From Planctomycetaceae bacterium (GTDB taxonomy: Bacteria > Planctomycetota > Planctomycetia > Pirellulales > Thermoguttaceae), in contig JAITDV010000327.1 of the NCBI GenBank assembly GCA_031282385.1, forward strand, positions 1 through 9,510: a stretch of DNA of 9,510 nt, given 5' to 3'. A program made the position numbers and the translations under genes. Positions 1 through 7,098 of this stretch are shown here, one piece after another; within the stretch, counting starts at the first letter, position 1; each line of letters opens with the position of its first letter. The notes beneath the pieces were generated by a model that searched no databases, was not told the origin of the DNA, and saw only the letters and a program-made list of their open reading frames with translations.

Positions 1-210
1 GGAACGTGGGAAAGAGACTGGGGAAAAACAGGACAAAAAGGATTTCTTTACGGAGACAAAACTCTCGACGCGATTACTCTTATCGGTCATCATTTGGAAT
101 GGATCGCCATTGCAAACGATGAATGGAGACCGTCGAAGGATTGTGTGAACAAAGCGGTGATTGCCGTTTCAGAACAGGTAGCTCAACTACCGGAATTGCA
201 ATATCGCTAG
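1..210 (+). CDS. C-terminal end of an unrecognised protein (partial)
   Basis: An open frame runs from base 1 to a TAG at 208-210 and gives the last 69 residues of a protein whose start lies outside the window. The visible part contains GFLYGDKTLDAITLIGHHLEWIA in two pieces (GFLYGDKTLDAI and LIGHHLEW) and ends ...ELPELQYR-like with QLPELQYR. It has no signal peptide, membrane span or Cys cluster and looks helical. I have a weak impression that GHHLEW-type C-termini occur in long planctomycete proteins of unknown function, possibly helical-repeat barrels, but I cannot assign a family. Two hairpins, the second terminator-like, follow the stop, so this is probably the last gene of its transcript. 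Confidence 0.75.
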   Translation, partial: GTWERDWGKTGQKGFLYGDKTLDAITLIGHHLEWIAIANDEWRPSKDCVNKAVIAVSEQVAQLPELQYR

Positions 211-219
211 TTCAAAACT

Positions 220-247
220 CTTTTGCCGTGTAATCATGCGGCAAAAG
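220..247 (+). other. Perfect 9-bp inverted repeat after the partial gene
   Basis: CTTTTGCCG (220-228) and CGGCAAAAG (239-247) are exact reverse complements with a 10-nt loop, 10 nt after the stop codon. The arms carry T- and A-runs on both sides, so it could act as a bidirectional terminator or an mRNA 3'-end stabiliser. It has no long downstream T tract on the + strand. Confidence 0.6.
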
Positions 248-255
248 CAATGTGT

Positions 256-286
256 TTGATACGGAACGTTAATCCGTATCAATTTT
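256..286 (+). terminator. Probable rho-independent terminator
   Basis: TTGATACGGA (256-265) pairs perfectly with TCCGTATCAA (273-282) across a 7-nt loop, and TTTT follows at 283-286. It lies directly behind the first hairpin and 42 nt before the next start codon. It should insulate the peptide gene at 328 from the upstream transcript. Confidence 0.7.
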
Positions 287-327
287 GGTTAACTTTAACA
301 GCTTCAGAATAAGCAAGGAGTAAAAAG

Positions 328-642
328 ATGAGAAAAAGTGTTGTGGTGTTCCTCGCTACCAGTTTTGCATTTGTTTGCATGATTGGTGGTTTACAAATTT
401 TGAATGAAATAACAAAAGGGACAGTAGTTTCACAAAACGAAATCGCCATTTTGACTGGTGGTTCTTGTTTGAGAGATGGTCTTCTGGCAAGGACAGTGTG
501 TAATGCTTCTTGTGGAGGAACAATAAGAGTGCAGGTTTTAGAGACTGGAGAAACGGGATCTACTTCCGCTATCGAAACGTGTAAAACCGGTTATAGTTGT
601 ACCTATCCAAAATATAGTGATACAGCATGTTCTGGTGGTTAA
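328..642 (+). CDS. Cys-rich peptide precursor with membrane segment and double-glycine leader
   Basis: 104 aa; ATG with a strong AAGGAG (315-320) 7 nt upstream. Residues 1-4 are basic (MRKS). Residues 5-25 form one hydrophobic helix that should insert through Sec with the C-terminus outside. Residues 34-45 read VSQNEIAILTGG, which matches the double-glycine leader pattern LSxxELxxIxGG at every anchor: hydrophobic at -12, S at -11, E at -8, I at -7, L at -4, and GG at -2/-1. Cleavage after G45 would release a 59-residue peptide (46-104) with six cysteines (47, 58, 62, 85, 91, 101), an even number suited to three disulfides. The gene lies upstream of a C39-type peptidase, the class that cuts such leaders, which supports the reading. 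What the mature peptide does (bacteriocin, signal or structural peptide) is unknown. No family is recognised by name. Confidence 0.8.
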   Translation: MRKSVVVFLATSFAFVCMIGGLQILNEITKGTVVSQNEIAILTGGSCLRDGLLARTVCNASCGGTIRVQVLETGETGSTSAIETCKTGYSCTYPKYSDTACSGG

Positions 643-917
643 TGAATTTTTACTGTTAACACTTTAAATTTTGTTTATCTTCGCCTGATTAACTACTATT
701 GTAAATTGAGTTTTTACGATTTTGATTCGGCAATTCTTAAGGTGTGTTTGGTATCGTTCGTTTAGTTTATACATGTTACACTTGTGTTTTTGGTTTTCAC
801 AAATGATCAAAACTAGATTTTGTAATATACGTACAATAAAATCGTTAACCAAGTGTAATGAGTATATACGCAATATGTAATATATTTAGCTATTTACTAT
901 TTATTAAGGAGTTTAAA
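643..917. other. AT-rich intergenic leader of the 918-2686 operon
   Basis: This 275-nt gap contains no ORF with a convincing ribosome site on either strand. A TACAAT at 832-837 could be a -10 box, but there is no good -35 at the right distance, so no promoter is called. No terminator-grade hairpin follows the peptide gene, so read-through into the next two genes is possible. Confidence 0.5.
906..911 (+). promoter_or_regulatory. Ribosome binding site that decides the start at 918
   Basis: AAGGAG lies 6 nt before the ATG at 918. An in-frame ATG 60 nt earlier (858) has no Shine-Dalgarno and would place 20 extra residues before a normal signal peptide, so 918 is preferred. Confidence 0.85.
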
Positions 918-2036
918 ATGTCAAAGAAAATTTTTTTATGTATTGTGGTAATATTTCTTTCTGCTCTACAAGGTAAAGCAGAAGTAGTAGTACCGACAAT
1001 ATCAGACATAGTTGATAATCTTGAGACAATTGAGAATAAGATTTTTTCGCGTGACCGTGTTTATGTCAAATACACAAGTGTTGTCGCGGAAAATAAATTG
1101 AGTACCAAAAAAGAAGAACAATACCGTTCAGTAACATATTCCAATGTTAAAGATAAAAATAGTTGGGGAGTTCGTGCAATTCTTGCAGAACCTGTTAAAA
1201 ATAAAACAGGAGAAACTGTTTTTTTCGCAAGAGGTGGGAAAATTTTTGAATGGACAGCTAATTCAAAAAGTGTTGTAATTGTTCCGTTTCAATTTGGACG
1301 AAACATGTATCAAGACTGGACATTCTTTCTAAACATAGGAATTACTCCTTTTCGTAAAATAGCAGAAACAAATGGAACCTCCTTTGATAAAGTTCTTGAT
1401 GAGGTTGAAAGAGAACCTTCGTTGGAAGTATTAGGTTATTTTGTTTTGCCTGACTCCATAAAAAACAATATTAAAAAATATCAGGTCAATCCCGTTCAAG
1501 AAGAGGTAGATGGTCATAAATGTTGGGTGGTAGAATGGAAAAACGCAGATAAGATTTGGTTTGATAGTAATTTATCTGGAGTTATTCGGAAAAGAATAAT
1601 TCATTGGGAAGAAGGAAAAGAGGTTAAGAGAGTGATTGTTAACTCAGGTTTTAAAGAATTTGGCGACGGTGTTGTGTTACCGATGAAACAAGAAGTCACA
1701 AATTATGTGGGTGAAAAAATGGGACTTAGTAAATCGTTGTTAGGTAAACAACATTCTCATTTCATCTATCAAGTTGATTCAATTCAATTTGACAATTTTG
1801 ATAAAGAAGCTGAAGAGTTATCTAATTATAGTCTTTCGCCGGGTACATCGGTTTTGGATGTCGCCAATGAATTGGAGTACACAATTACGAAACCCAACTC
1901 AGATCCATTTGCGGGACCGATATCACAGGGAATCACGGTTAATCGTTACGTTATGTTTCGTGCAATATTTATTATATCGGGAAGTATATTGATTTTTATT
2001 GGCGTGTGGTCTAAACTCAGAAATAAGAAAGCATGA
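918..2036 (+). CDS. Exported, C-terminally anchored protein, possibly LolA-like, paired with C39 peptidase
   Basis: 372 aa from the RBS-supported ATG at 918. Residues 1-21 are a signal peptide (MSKKIFLCIVVIFLSALQ..., likely cut after GKA at 21). The body is a soluble, beta-rich stretch of about 320 residues. Near the C-terminus is one hydrophobic helix (about 346-364) followed by a basic tail (KLRNKKA), giving a periplasm-facing domain held by a tail anchor. The segment DGHKCWVVEWKN...IWFDSNLSGVIRKR...GFKEFGDGVVLPMK alternates strands and turns like the LolA/LppX half-barrel proteins frequent in planctomycetes. That fold assignment is inference from pattern only. Its TGA overlaps the start of the C39 peptidase (ATGA), so the two are translationally coupled and probably act together. 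A chaperone or export role for the Cys-rich peptide is plausible but unproven. Confidence 0.8.
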   Translation: MSKKIFLCIVVIFLSALQGKAEVVVPTISDIVDNLETIENKIFSRDRVYVKYTSVVAENKLSTKKEEQYRSVTYSNVKDKNSWGVRAILAEPVKNKTGETVFFARGGKIFEWTANSKSVVIVPFQFGRNMYQDWTFFLNIGITPFRKIAETNGTSFDKVLDEVEREPSLEVLGYFVLPDSIKNNIKKYQVNPVQEEVDGHKCWVVEWKNADKIWFDSNLSGVIRKRIIHWEEGKEVKRVIVNSGFKEFGDGVVLPMKQEVTNYVGEKMGLSKSLLGKQHSHFIYQVDSIQFDNFDKEAEELSNYSLSPGTSVLDVANELEYTITKPNSDPFAGPISQGITVNRYVMFRAIFIISGSILIFIGVWSKLRNKKA

Positions 2037-2686
2037 GATATTTATTCTTGGTCAGTGTTTTAGTGTTGTCATTTTTTGTTTTGGTAATACCTTCCTTTGT
2101 AATAGCAGAGAAATCCGATACCGTACAGGGTATTGCTGAAGAGAGTTGGAACTGGATGCCTAAGTGGAGAGACCAAGCCGATTGTGGACCGAATGCTCTT
2201 TATGTTCTGATGAAATTAGAGGGATATAATGTGGAAATTGAGCAAGTAAAGAAACTTATACCTCTTGATCCGATTAAAGGTTGTTCTATGGAGTCTTTGA
2301 TTCGGGCATCGGCGGAACTGGGTTTTCCAGTAGAAGCGAGATTTGTCAAGCCGAGTAACCTTTCCAAAGTTTCAAGACCCTTTATTCTACATGGGATTAC
2401 AAGCCAAGAGAAAAATATTGGACACTTTATTGTTGTAGTTGATTTTGATAAAAAGAAGAAAAATTACGCATTGATTGACCCGATTCGTGAAACATTTGGC
2501 TGGAACCCAGAAACATCTGTACTTCATGGTTACAGTGGTTATGTTATTGTTCCTAAGTATTCTAGTAATCGGAAATGGAATATTATTTCCGGTGTTACGC
2601 TGATAGTTTGCGGTATTGGTGTTTTGGTACTTCTTTATCTTAAAAGGAGGAAAGTTTTTTCCTCGCGTTCACCGTCTGGTGGATAA
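2033..2686 (+). CDS. Membrane-anchored C39-type cysteine peptidase (double-glycine leader peptidase-like)
   Basis: 217 aa; its ATG overlaps the stop of the previous gene by 4 nt (ATGA). Residues 1-25 form a signal peptide or N-terminal span ending FVIA. A papain-like C39 domain follows at about 45-175: ADCGPNAL carries the nucleophile C51, GHFIVVVDFD carries H131, and LIDPI carries D149, with the usual spacing of about 80 and 18 residues. A second span lies at about 183-203, followed by KRRK. The positive-inside rule therefore puts the catalytic domain outside the cytoplasmic membrane. Canonical C39 domains sit at the cytoplasmic N-terminus of bacteriocin ABC exporters. Here there is no ABC or transporter domain. 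The Gln normally about six residues before the Cys is Trp45; the nearest Gln is Q48. The expected substrate is the GG-leader precursor at 328-642. Confidence 0.85.
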   Translation: MRYLFLVSVLVLSFFVLVIPSFVIAEKSDTVQGIAEESWNWMPKWRDQADCGPNALYVLMKLEGYNVEIEQVKKLIPLDPIKGCSMESLIRASAELGFPVEARFVKPSNLSKVSRPFILHGITSQEKNIGHFIVVVDFDKKKKNYALIDPIRETFGWNPETSVLHGYSGYVIVPKYSSNRKWNIISGVTLIVCGIGVLVLLYLKRRKVFSSRSPSGG

Positions 2687-2696
2687 AATTGTGTCA

Positions 2697-2709
2697 AAGT
2701 ACTGTACTT
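2697..2709. repeat. Short palindrome, possible operator
   Basis: AAGTAC-T-GTACTT is a perfect 6-bp inverted repeat with a single central base. It sits 10 nt after the peptidase stop, in the gap before the glycosyltransferase gene. Size and symmetry fit a repressor half-site pair, but nothing else supports that. Chance occurrence is possible in AT-rich DNA. Confidence 0.25.
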
Positions 2710-2836
2710 GAACGGTAACAAATAGATCTTTTGGGAGACGCAAATGTCCCGCCTATGCAAAATATTTTACATTCATACTTGCAAGAAAATAGTCGTACAC
2801 CCAAACAACTAAATTTGTAACCGTGCGTAGTAATTT

Positions 2837-4693
2837 ATGAAAAAATGTATTTTGATTTTGTTATTGTGTGTTCAATTCTGTTTATTGGTTGTGTTATCAT
2901 ATCGGACATCGGTTAATCGGACGGAGGTGGCGCATATTGGTGCGGCGGCTTATTTTTATCAGACGTTTCGGTATGATGTTTTTCATGTTAATCCGCCGTT
3001 GACGCGATATATTACCGGTTTACCGATTCTTTTGTCCGCCCCGCAATACGACTGGAAAAATTACTCGCCGCGACCTCAAGACCGCACCGAATGGTCTGTC
3101 GGTTCATCTTTCATCAACGCCAACACACCGGAGAAATATCATTGGTGTGCTTTTCTTGCTCGTTGTTCATTGATACCGATTATTTTGCTCGGCGGTTATT
3201 TCGGTTACAAATTTGCGTCTGAACTTTACGGTCAAGCGTCGGGGTTAATTTTTCTTTTGCTTTGGACATTTTCGCCGTTGATTCTAGGTTGGGGGGCAAC
3301 AGTTTGTCCTGATGTTTGCGCGGCGGCGTTGGGGATAATTGGCGTTTATGCGTTTTGGCATTGGCTAAAAAATCAAACTTGGGGCAATACTATTACAAGC
3401 GGAATTTGTCTTGGACTTTTGCCGCTTACTAAGATTACTTGGGTAATCGCGTTTCCGTTGTGGTTTTTAATTTGGCTGATCTGGATGTTTGCCGGTAAAG
3501 TTTTGGGAGACAAAAGAGAAATTAATAACATAGCTAATCAGGAAAATAAAATTGCTCGTCCCAATTACGGGCAACTTGTGATCGTTTTTCTTATTGGTAT
3601 TTATGTTTTGAATATGGGTTATTCTTTTGATGGGACATTTCGTTTGCTAAAGGAGTATAAATTTATCTCGCGCACTCTCAGCGGAATTGAGCGACCGGAC
3701 GGTCAAAATAGCAGCGTGAAAACTGGTAATCGTTTTGAAAATTCGTTGCTTGGTTATGTTCCTGTTCCATTGCCAGCGGAGTTTGTGCAAGGAATAGATA
3801 CGCAAAAGTTGGATTTTGAGCGTGGCATAGAATCGTATTTTTGCGGCACGTTTTCGCAACACGGTTGGTGGTATTATTATTTTTATACAATTTTGATTAA
3901 GGAGCCGTTGGGCAATTTATGTCTTGGTTTATTGGCGTTGTTGGCGACATGTTTTTTGCGAGGATACAACGCAAGTTGGCGAGATGAAATGATAATTATT
4001 TTGACGGGTTTAGTTCTTTTTATTTTTGTAAGCAGTCAAACGGGATTTTCGCTTCACCCGCGTTATATTGTGTTGGTTTTGCCGTTTGCTTACATTTGGA
4101 TTAGCAAGCTCGGACAATCATTTGCAAAAAAACAATATACCGTAGCCGGTAAGGCGATAGGCTTCGCCTCTGAACAAACGCTCCGCGATGCTGCGCTTGC
4201 CGTGTTCAGTTTTGCGAATTACAAAACGGCTTTGGCATATATACTCGCAACAATCACAACAATATTATTATGTTGGACAATTACAAGCAGCGTGTATTAT
4301 TTTCCGCACTCAATGTCATACTTCAACGAACTAATCGGCGGCGCAAAAAACGCACCGAAACATTTACTCGGCAGCAATATTGATTGGGGGCAAAATTCTT
4401 ATTTCCTCAAAAATTGGTATCTTAAAAATTACGCAACACAACCGAATCGACCGCCGCTTAAAATCGCCTATTCAAGCTCGATTTCGCCGGAACATTTGGG
4501 AATCACAAATCACGAATCGCCTAATTCCACAGAACCCGAAGCGGGTTGGTACGCGGTAGGAATCAATGAGCTTTACGGTTCGTCTAAACAGTTCGATTGG
4601 TTAAAACAATTCAAGCCGATTGAGATGATCGGTTATTCGATTTACATTTATCACATCACACCGGACGATATTGACAGATTGAAACAAAAATAG
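2837..4693 (+). CDS. Polytopic GT-C family glycosyltransferase (PMT/ArnT-like)
   Basis: 618 aa. Residues 4-21 form the first membrane helix, followed by an extracytoplasmic loop (about 22-100) with RTEVAHIGAA (28-37) and VNPPLTR (51-57). About ten further hydrophobic helices follow. HPRY (407-410) precedes one of them, and a soluble C-terminal tail carries MSYFNELIGG and SNIDWGQN (D516). These signatures are shared by planctomycete glycosyltransferase-39-like proteins, which move sugars from polyprenyl-phosphate donors onto acceptors on the outer face of the cytoplasmic membrane. The acceptor is unknown. The first-loop acidic pair usually seen as D-E is T29-E30 here. A GC-richer segment (residues about 437-459) looks inserted between two helices. 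No clear Shine-Dalgarno precedes the ATG, so the start is chosen because the first helix follows immediately. Confidence 0.85.
   Translation: MKKCILILLLCVQFCLLVVLSYRTSVNRTEVAHIGAAAYFYQTFRYDVFHVNPPLTRYITGLPILLSAPQYDWKNYSPRPQDRTEWSVGSSFINANTPEKYHWCAFLARCSLIPIILLGGYFGYKFASELYGQASGLIFLLLWTFSPLILGWGATVCPDVCAAALGIIGVYAFWHWLKNQTWGNTITSGICLGLLPLTKITWVIAFPLWFLIWLIWMFAGKVLGDKREINNIANQENKIARPNYGQLVIVFLIGIYVLNMGYSFDGTFRLLKEYKFISRTLSGIERPDGQNSSVKTGNRFENSLLGYVPVPLPAEFVQGIDTQKLDFERGIESYFCGTFSQHGWWYYYFYTILIKEPLGNLCLGLLALLATCFLRGYNASWRDEMIIILTGLVLFIFVSSQTGFSLHPRYIVLVLPFAYIWISKLGQSFAKKQYTVAGKAIGFASEQTLRDAALAVFSFANYKTALAYILATITTILLCWTITSSVYYFPHSMSYFNELIGGAKNAPKHLLGSNIDWGQNSYFLKNWYLKNYATQPNRPPLKIAYSSSISPEHLGITNHESPNSTEPEAGWYAVGINELYGSSKQFDWLKQFKPIEMIGYSIYIYHITPDDIDRLKQK
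4152..4169. repeat. In-frame palindromic repeat inside the glycosyltransferase gene
   Basis: AGGCGA (4152-4157) and TCGCCT (4164-4169) are perfect arms around TAGGCT. The next 35 nt (CGCTCCGCGATGCTGCGCTTG region) are likewise GC-richer than the gene around them and resemble dispersed intragenic repeats. The frame stays open. The encoded GKAIGFASEQTLRDAALAV falls in a loop between two predicted helices, where extra residues would be tolerated. Confidence 0.4.
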
Positions 4694-4803
4694 AAGTTAC
4701 AATTTTACGAAGTTTAGTTTTATTTTTTTACTACAGAGGTTGCTGTTAATTAATTTTTTTGTCCTTGTGATGCACAAATTTAATTTTTAGAGATTCCCAT
4801 GTA

Positions 4804-4817
4804 TTTGAACAGTTTAT
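4804..4817 (+). repeat. Solo end of the MITE-like repeat family
   Basis: TTTGAACAGTTTAT matches the end sequence TGTGAACAGTTTAA of the full element at 5314-5414 in 12 of 14 positions. There is no hairpin or partner end beside it. It lies about 32 nt before the start of the broken lipoprotein gene, in the same orientation as the end that precedes the kinase gene. Confidence 0.4.
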
Positions 4818-4848
4818 AAAAATTTAACCCCTAACCAAATTTTACAAT

Positions 4849-5282
4849 ATGAAACGTATTTAAATTTTTGTTTTTCTTTTGCTTTTTGTTGGTTGTATCA
4901 AAGATGTATCGGTGTCGGGGAAAGTCACTTATTCAGATGACGGTTCTCCGTTGGATAAAGGGATGGTTGTTTTCACGGACGGAATTACACAATCACGCGG
5001 CACAATCCAAAAAAACGGACTTACTCAATCGGATTGCTCAAAGAAAAATACGGTATTGTTCCTGGCGAATACAAAGTTTGCATTACGGCGTTAAAACTTG
5101 AGGGGGACGAGTTGGTTTCATTGATTGACGCAAAATTTAGCTCATTCGACTTAACTCCTTTTTCTGTCAAAATTGAAAAAGCTACAAAAATGGATTTCAA
5201 AGTTGACAGAAATATAATAGATGAAAAAACTCTTGAACTCCTCCGATCCAAACCGCCGAAAAAATCAGACAGCGCAAAATAA
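4849..5282 (+). pseudogene. Broken small lipoprotein gene (nonsense codon plus 1-base loss)
   Basis: From ATG 4849 the frame reads MKRI-stop-IFVFLLLFVGCIKDVSVSGKV. A TAA at codon 5 (4861-4863), probably once TTA, interrupts an otherwise normal lipoprotein signal with lipobox FVGC (Cys at 4894-4896). The frame continues as a beta-sandwich-like domain (VTYSDDGSPLDKGMVVFTDG) until about 5008-5021. There, one missing base moves the coding sense to the frame that continues TYSIGLLKEKYGIVPGEYKV and ends at TAA 5280-5282. Restoring one A gives a continuous protein of about 145 aa of the planctomycete small secreted lipoprotein type (carboxypeptidase-regulatory-like fold, by pattern). No clear ribosome site is seen. 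Two independent lesions favour decay; an assembly error could explain the lost base next to the A7 run but not the stop. Confidence 0.8.
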
Positions 5283-5313
5283 CACCAACGGTTTCAAATT
5301 AAACATCAAGATG

Positions 5314-5414
5314 TTAAACTGCTCACAATTTAATTTAATTTACTTTGCCTTCGCCTGTTTTCCGATTAGGTAAGCAGGCGGCGGTAAACGAAAATTAAAA
5401 TGTGAACAGTTTAA
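5314..5414. repeat. Complete 101-bp MITE-like palindromic element
   Basis: The ends TTAAACTGCTCACA (5314-5327) and TGTGAACAGTTTAA (5401-5414) are inverted repeats matching in 13 of 14 bases. Inner arms (TTTAATTT / AAAATTAAA) extend the symmetry. The centre folds as CGCCTG...CAGGCG around TTTTCCGATTAGGTAAG, with further pairing. It encodes nothing. Related half copies lie at 7099-7185 and 7685-7772, which shows that this is a family. The outer TTAA on both sides could be part of the repeat or a target duplication. The right end is 4 nt from the kinase Shine-Dalgarno, so the element forms that gene's 5' leader or promoter region. Confidence 0.75.
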
Positions 5415-5430
5415 TAACAAGGAGAAATCA

Positions 5431-6990
5431 ATGTTGAGTGAAAATGAAGTTGTGTATTTGATGGGTTTGGATGTTGGTACTACCGGCGTCAACGTGATAA
5501 TATTTGACACGGCAGGCAATTCTTTAGGCGGTGCTTACCGTGAGTATCCGTCAATTTATCCTACAGAACATTGGGTAGAACAAGATGCGGAATTGGTGCT
5601 TTCAGGAGTTTATGAAGTATGCCGTGAGGTGTTACGTGAAACGGGAATTGATTCGGGTTTGATTCGTGCGGTTAGTGTTGCGTCGCATCGGGCGTCGTTT
5701 GGTTTACTTGATGAGAGTGGTAACTTGTTGAATAATCGGTTTATAATTTGGCAAGATAATCGCGGAGTTTCGGAACTTGATTTTATTGGATCAAAAATTA
5801 CGGCTTCGGAACTTTATAAATGTACAGGAATGCCGCTTACTCCAACTTATACGCTTTCGAATCTTGTCTGGTACCAAAATAATCAACCTGAATTTTGGTC
5901 ACAAGTGAAAAAAGTGATTTTTCCGGCAGATTATATTTTGTACAAATTTGGCGGAGAATTGCGAACAGAAGTTACGAATGCGTGTTGCAGCGGTATGATG
6001 GACATTCATTGTCTTGATTGGTCTGATCGTGTGTTGGATTTATTTGGATTTTCTCGTTCGCTTTTTCCATCTTTTGTTGTGCCTGGTACGGTACTTGGCG
6101 GAGTTAGTGCTGAAGCGTCCCAACGCAGCGGGTTGCGCGAAGGCACGCTTCTGGTTTCCGCAACAGGCGATCAACAATGTGCCGCAATTGGCGCTGGAGT
6201 TATTGAAGAAGGCAGAGCTTCACTTACACTTGGAACGGCGGGTCTTTTGGTTGTCGGTACGCGCCGGGTTGAGTTGGACAAGAGTCCTGGATTGATGGTT
6301 CCGTCTTCAGGCTTGATAGGTCTTTACGAACTTGAAGGAATCCAACTCGGCGCGGCGTCTTGTTACCGTTGGATACGTGATATTATTGCGGAACCGGAAA
6401 AGGCAGAAGGAATTCAACGCGGTGTTAGCCCTTTTGTTTTGATGGAAGATTTATTGAAGCAGAGCAAGCCGGGTTCTCTCGGTCTGGTATTTTTACCGTT
6501 TCTTTCGGGGGCGGGTTATCCGTTGTGGGATGCGATGGCACAAGGAACATTTGCAGGATTAAGATTTGTTCATACGCGGGCAGACATGATTCGGGCTGTG
6601 CTTGAGGGAGTTACGATTGAGAGTTTTGACATGTATCAAGGAATGCGGCAAGCAAATGTAGAAATTAAATCGTTGGCAATAACAGGCGGCGCAACCGCAT
6701 CGCCAATTTGGTGTCAAACTATAGCTGATATTTTTGGAATAGAAATAAAACCGCTAAAAGTACCAAACGCAACTTTAGTCGCAACAGCAATTTTCGCTGG
6801 AATCGGCGCTGGAATTTACAAAGATGTAAGAGACGGAGTTGCCCAAACTGTCCGATACGCCAATCCAATTAGCCCAATACCGGAAAATACAACTCTATTC
6901 AGAAAAACTTACAAAACATACAAAAACCTAACAAACGCATTGCAACAAAATAACATTTTTACACAACTAATAAAATTACGCGACGAATAA
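5431..6990 (+). CDS. FGGY-family carbohydrate kinase (xylulokinase-like)
   Basis: 519 aa; ATG with AAGGAG (5419-5424) 6 nt upstream. It is a cytoplasmic ATP-dependent sugar kinase of two actin-like domains. MGLDVGTTGVNVIIFD (11-26) is the N-terminal phosphate loop; the position often Lys in this family is N21. IIWQDNR (105-111) is the substrate-side W-x-D-x-R motif. GDQQCAAIGAG (246-256) carries the probable catalytic base D247. GGATASPIWCQTIADIFG (419-436) is the adenosine-binding motif. The length is typical. Sequence pattern alone does not separate xylulokinase from related ribulo-, fuculo- or AI-2 kinases, and no sugar transporter or isomerase is nearby. It stands alone, with a MITE-like element as its leader. 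Confidence 0.9.
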   Translation: MLSENEVVYLMGLDVGTTGVNVIIFDTAGNSLGGAYREYPSIYPTEHWVEQDAELVLSGVYEVCREVLRETGIDSGLIRAVSVASHRASFGLLDESGNLLNNRFIIWQDNRGVSELDFIGSKITASELYKCTGMPLTPTYTLSNLVWYQNNQPEFWSQVKKVIFPADYILYKFGGELRTEVTNACCSGMMDIHCLDWSDRVLDLFGFSRSLFPSFVVPGTVLGGVSAEASQRSGLREGTLLVSATGDQQCAAIGAGVIEEGRASLTLGTAGLLVVGTRRVELDKSPGLMVPSSGLIGLYELEGIQLGAASCYRWIRDIIAEPEKAEGIQRGVSPFVLMEDLLKQSKPGSLGLVFLPFLSGAGYPLWDAMAQGTFAGLRFVHTRADMIRAVLEGVTIESFDMYQGMRQANVEIKSLAITGGATASPIWCQTIADIFGIEIKPLKVPNATLVATAIFAGIGAGIYKDVRDGVAQTVRYANPISPIPENTTLFRKTYKTYKNLTNALQQNNIFTQLIKLRDE

Positions 6991-7005
6991 ATTTGTTGAA
7001 TGCTG

Positions 7006-7025
7006 TCATTATTTTTTGATAATGA
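7006..7025. other. AT-rich hairpin after the kinase gene
   Basis: TCATTAT (7006-7012) and ATAATGA (7019-7025) pair perfectly around TTTTTG, 16 nt after the kinase stop. The stem is weak and no T tract follows on the + strand, so termination here is only possible. Confidence 0.3.
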
Positions 7026-7098
7026 TCTTGAATGATGCTGGATTGTTATTACAAATTTTGAACAAAAAATAGTTATTTATAGACAGAAAAAAGAATAT

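Noticed and set aside
664..873. 69-aa minus-strand ORF in the gap after the peptide gene
   Set aside because: No ribosome site, low-complexity AT-driven composition, and it overlaps the likely leader and upstream start region of the next gene.
858..917. Upstream in-frame ATG for the 918 gene
   Set aside because: No Shine-Dalgarno, and it would put 20 residues before a normal signal peptide; ATG 918 has AAGGAG at ideal spacing.
4868..5101. 77-aa plus-strand ORF over the lipoprotein pseudogene
   Set aside because: It is the wrong frame: the lipobox and beta-domain sequence are read from ATG 4849 and then from the shifted frame ending at 5282.
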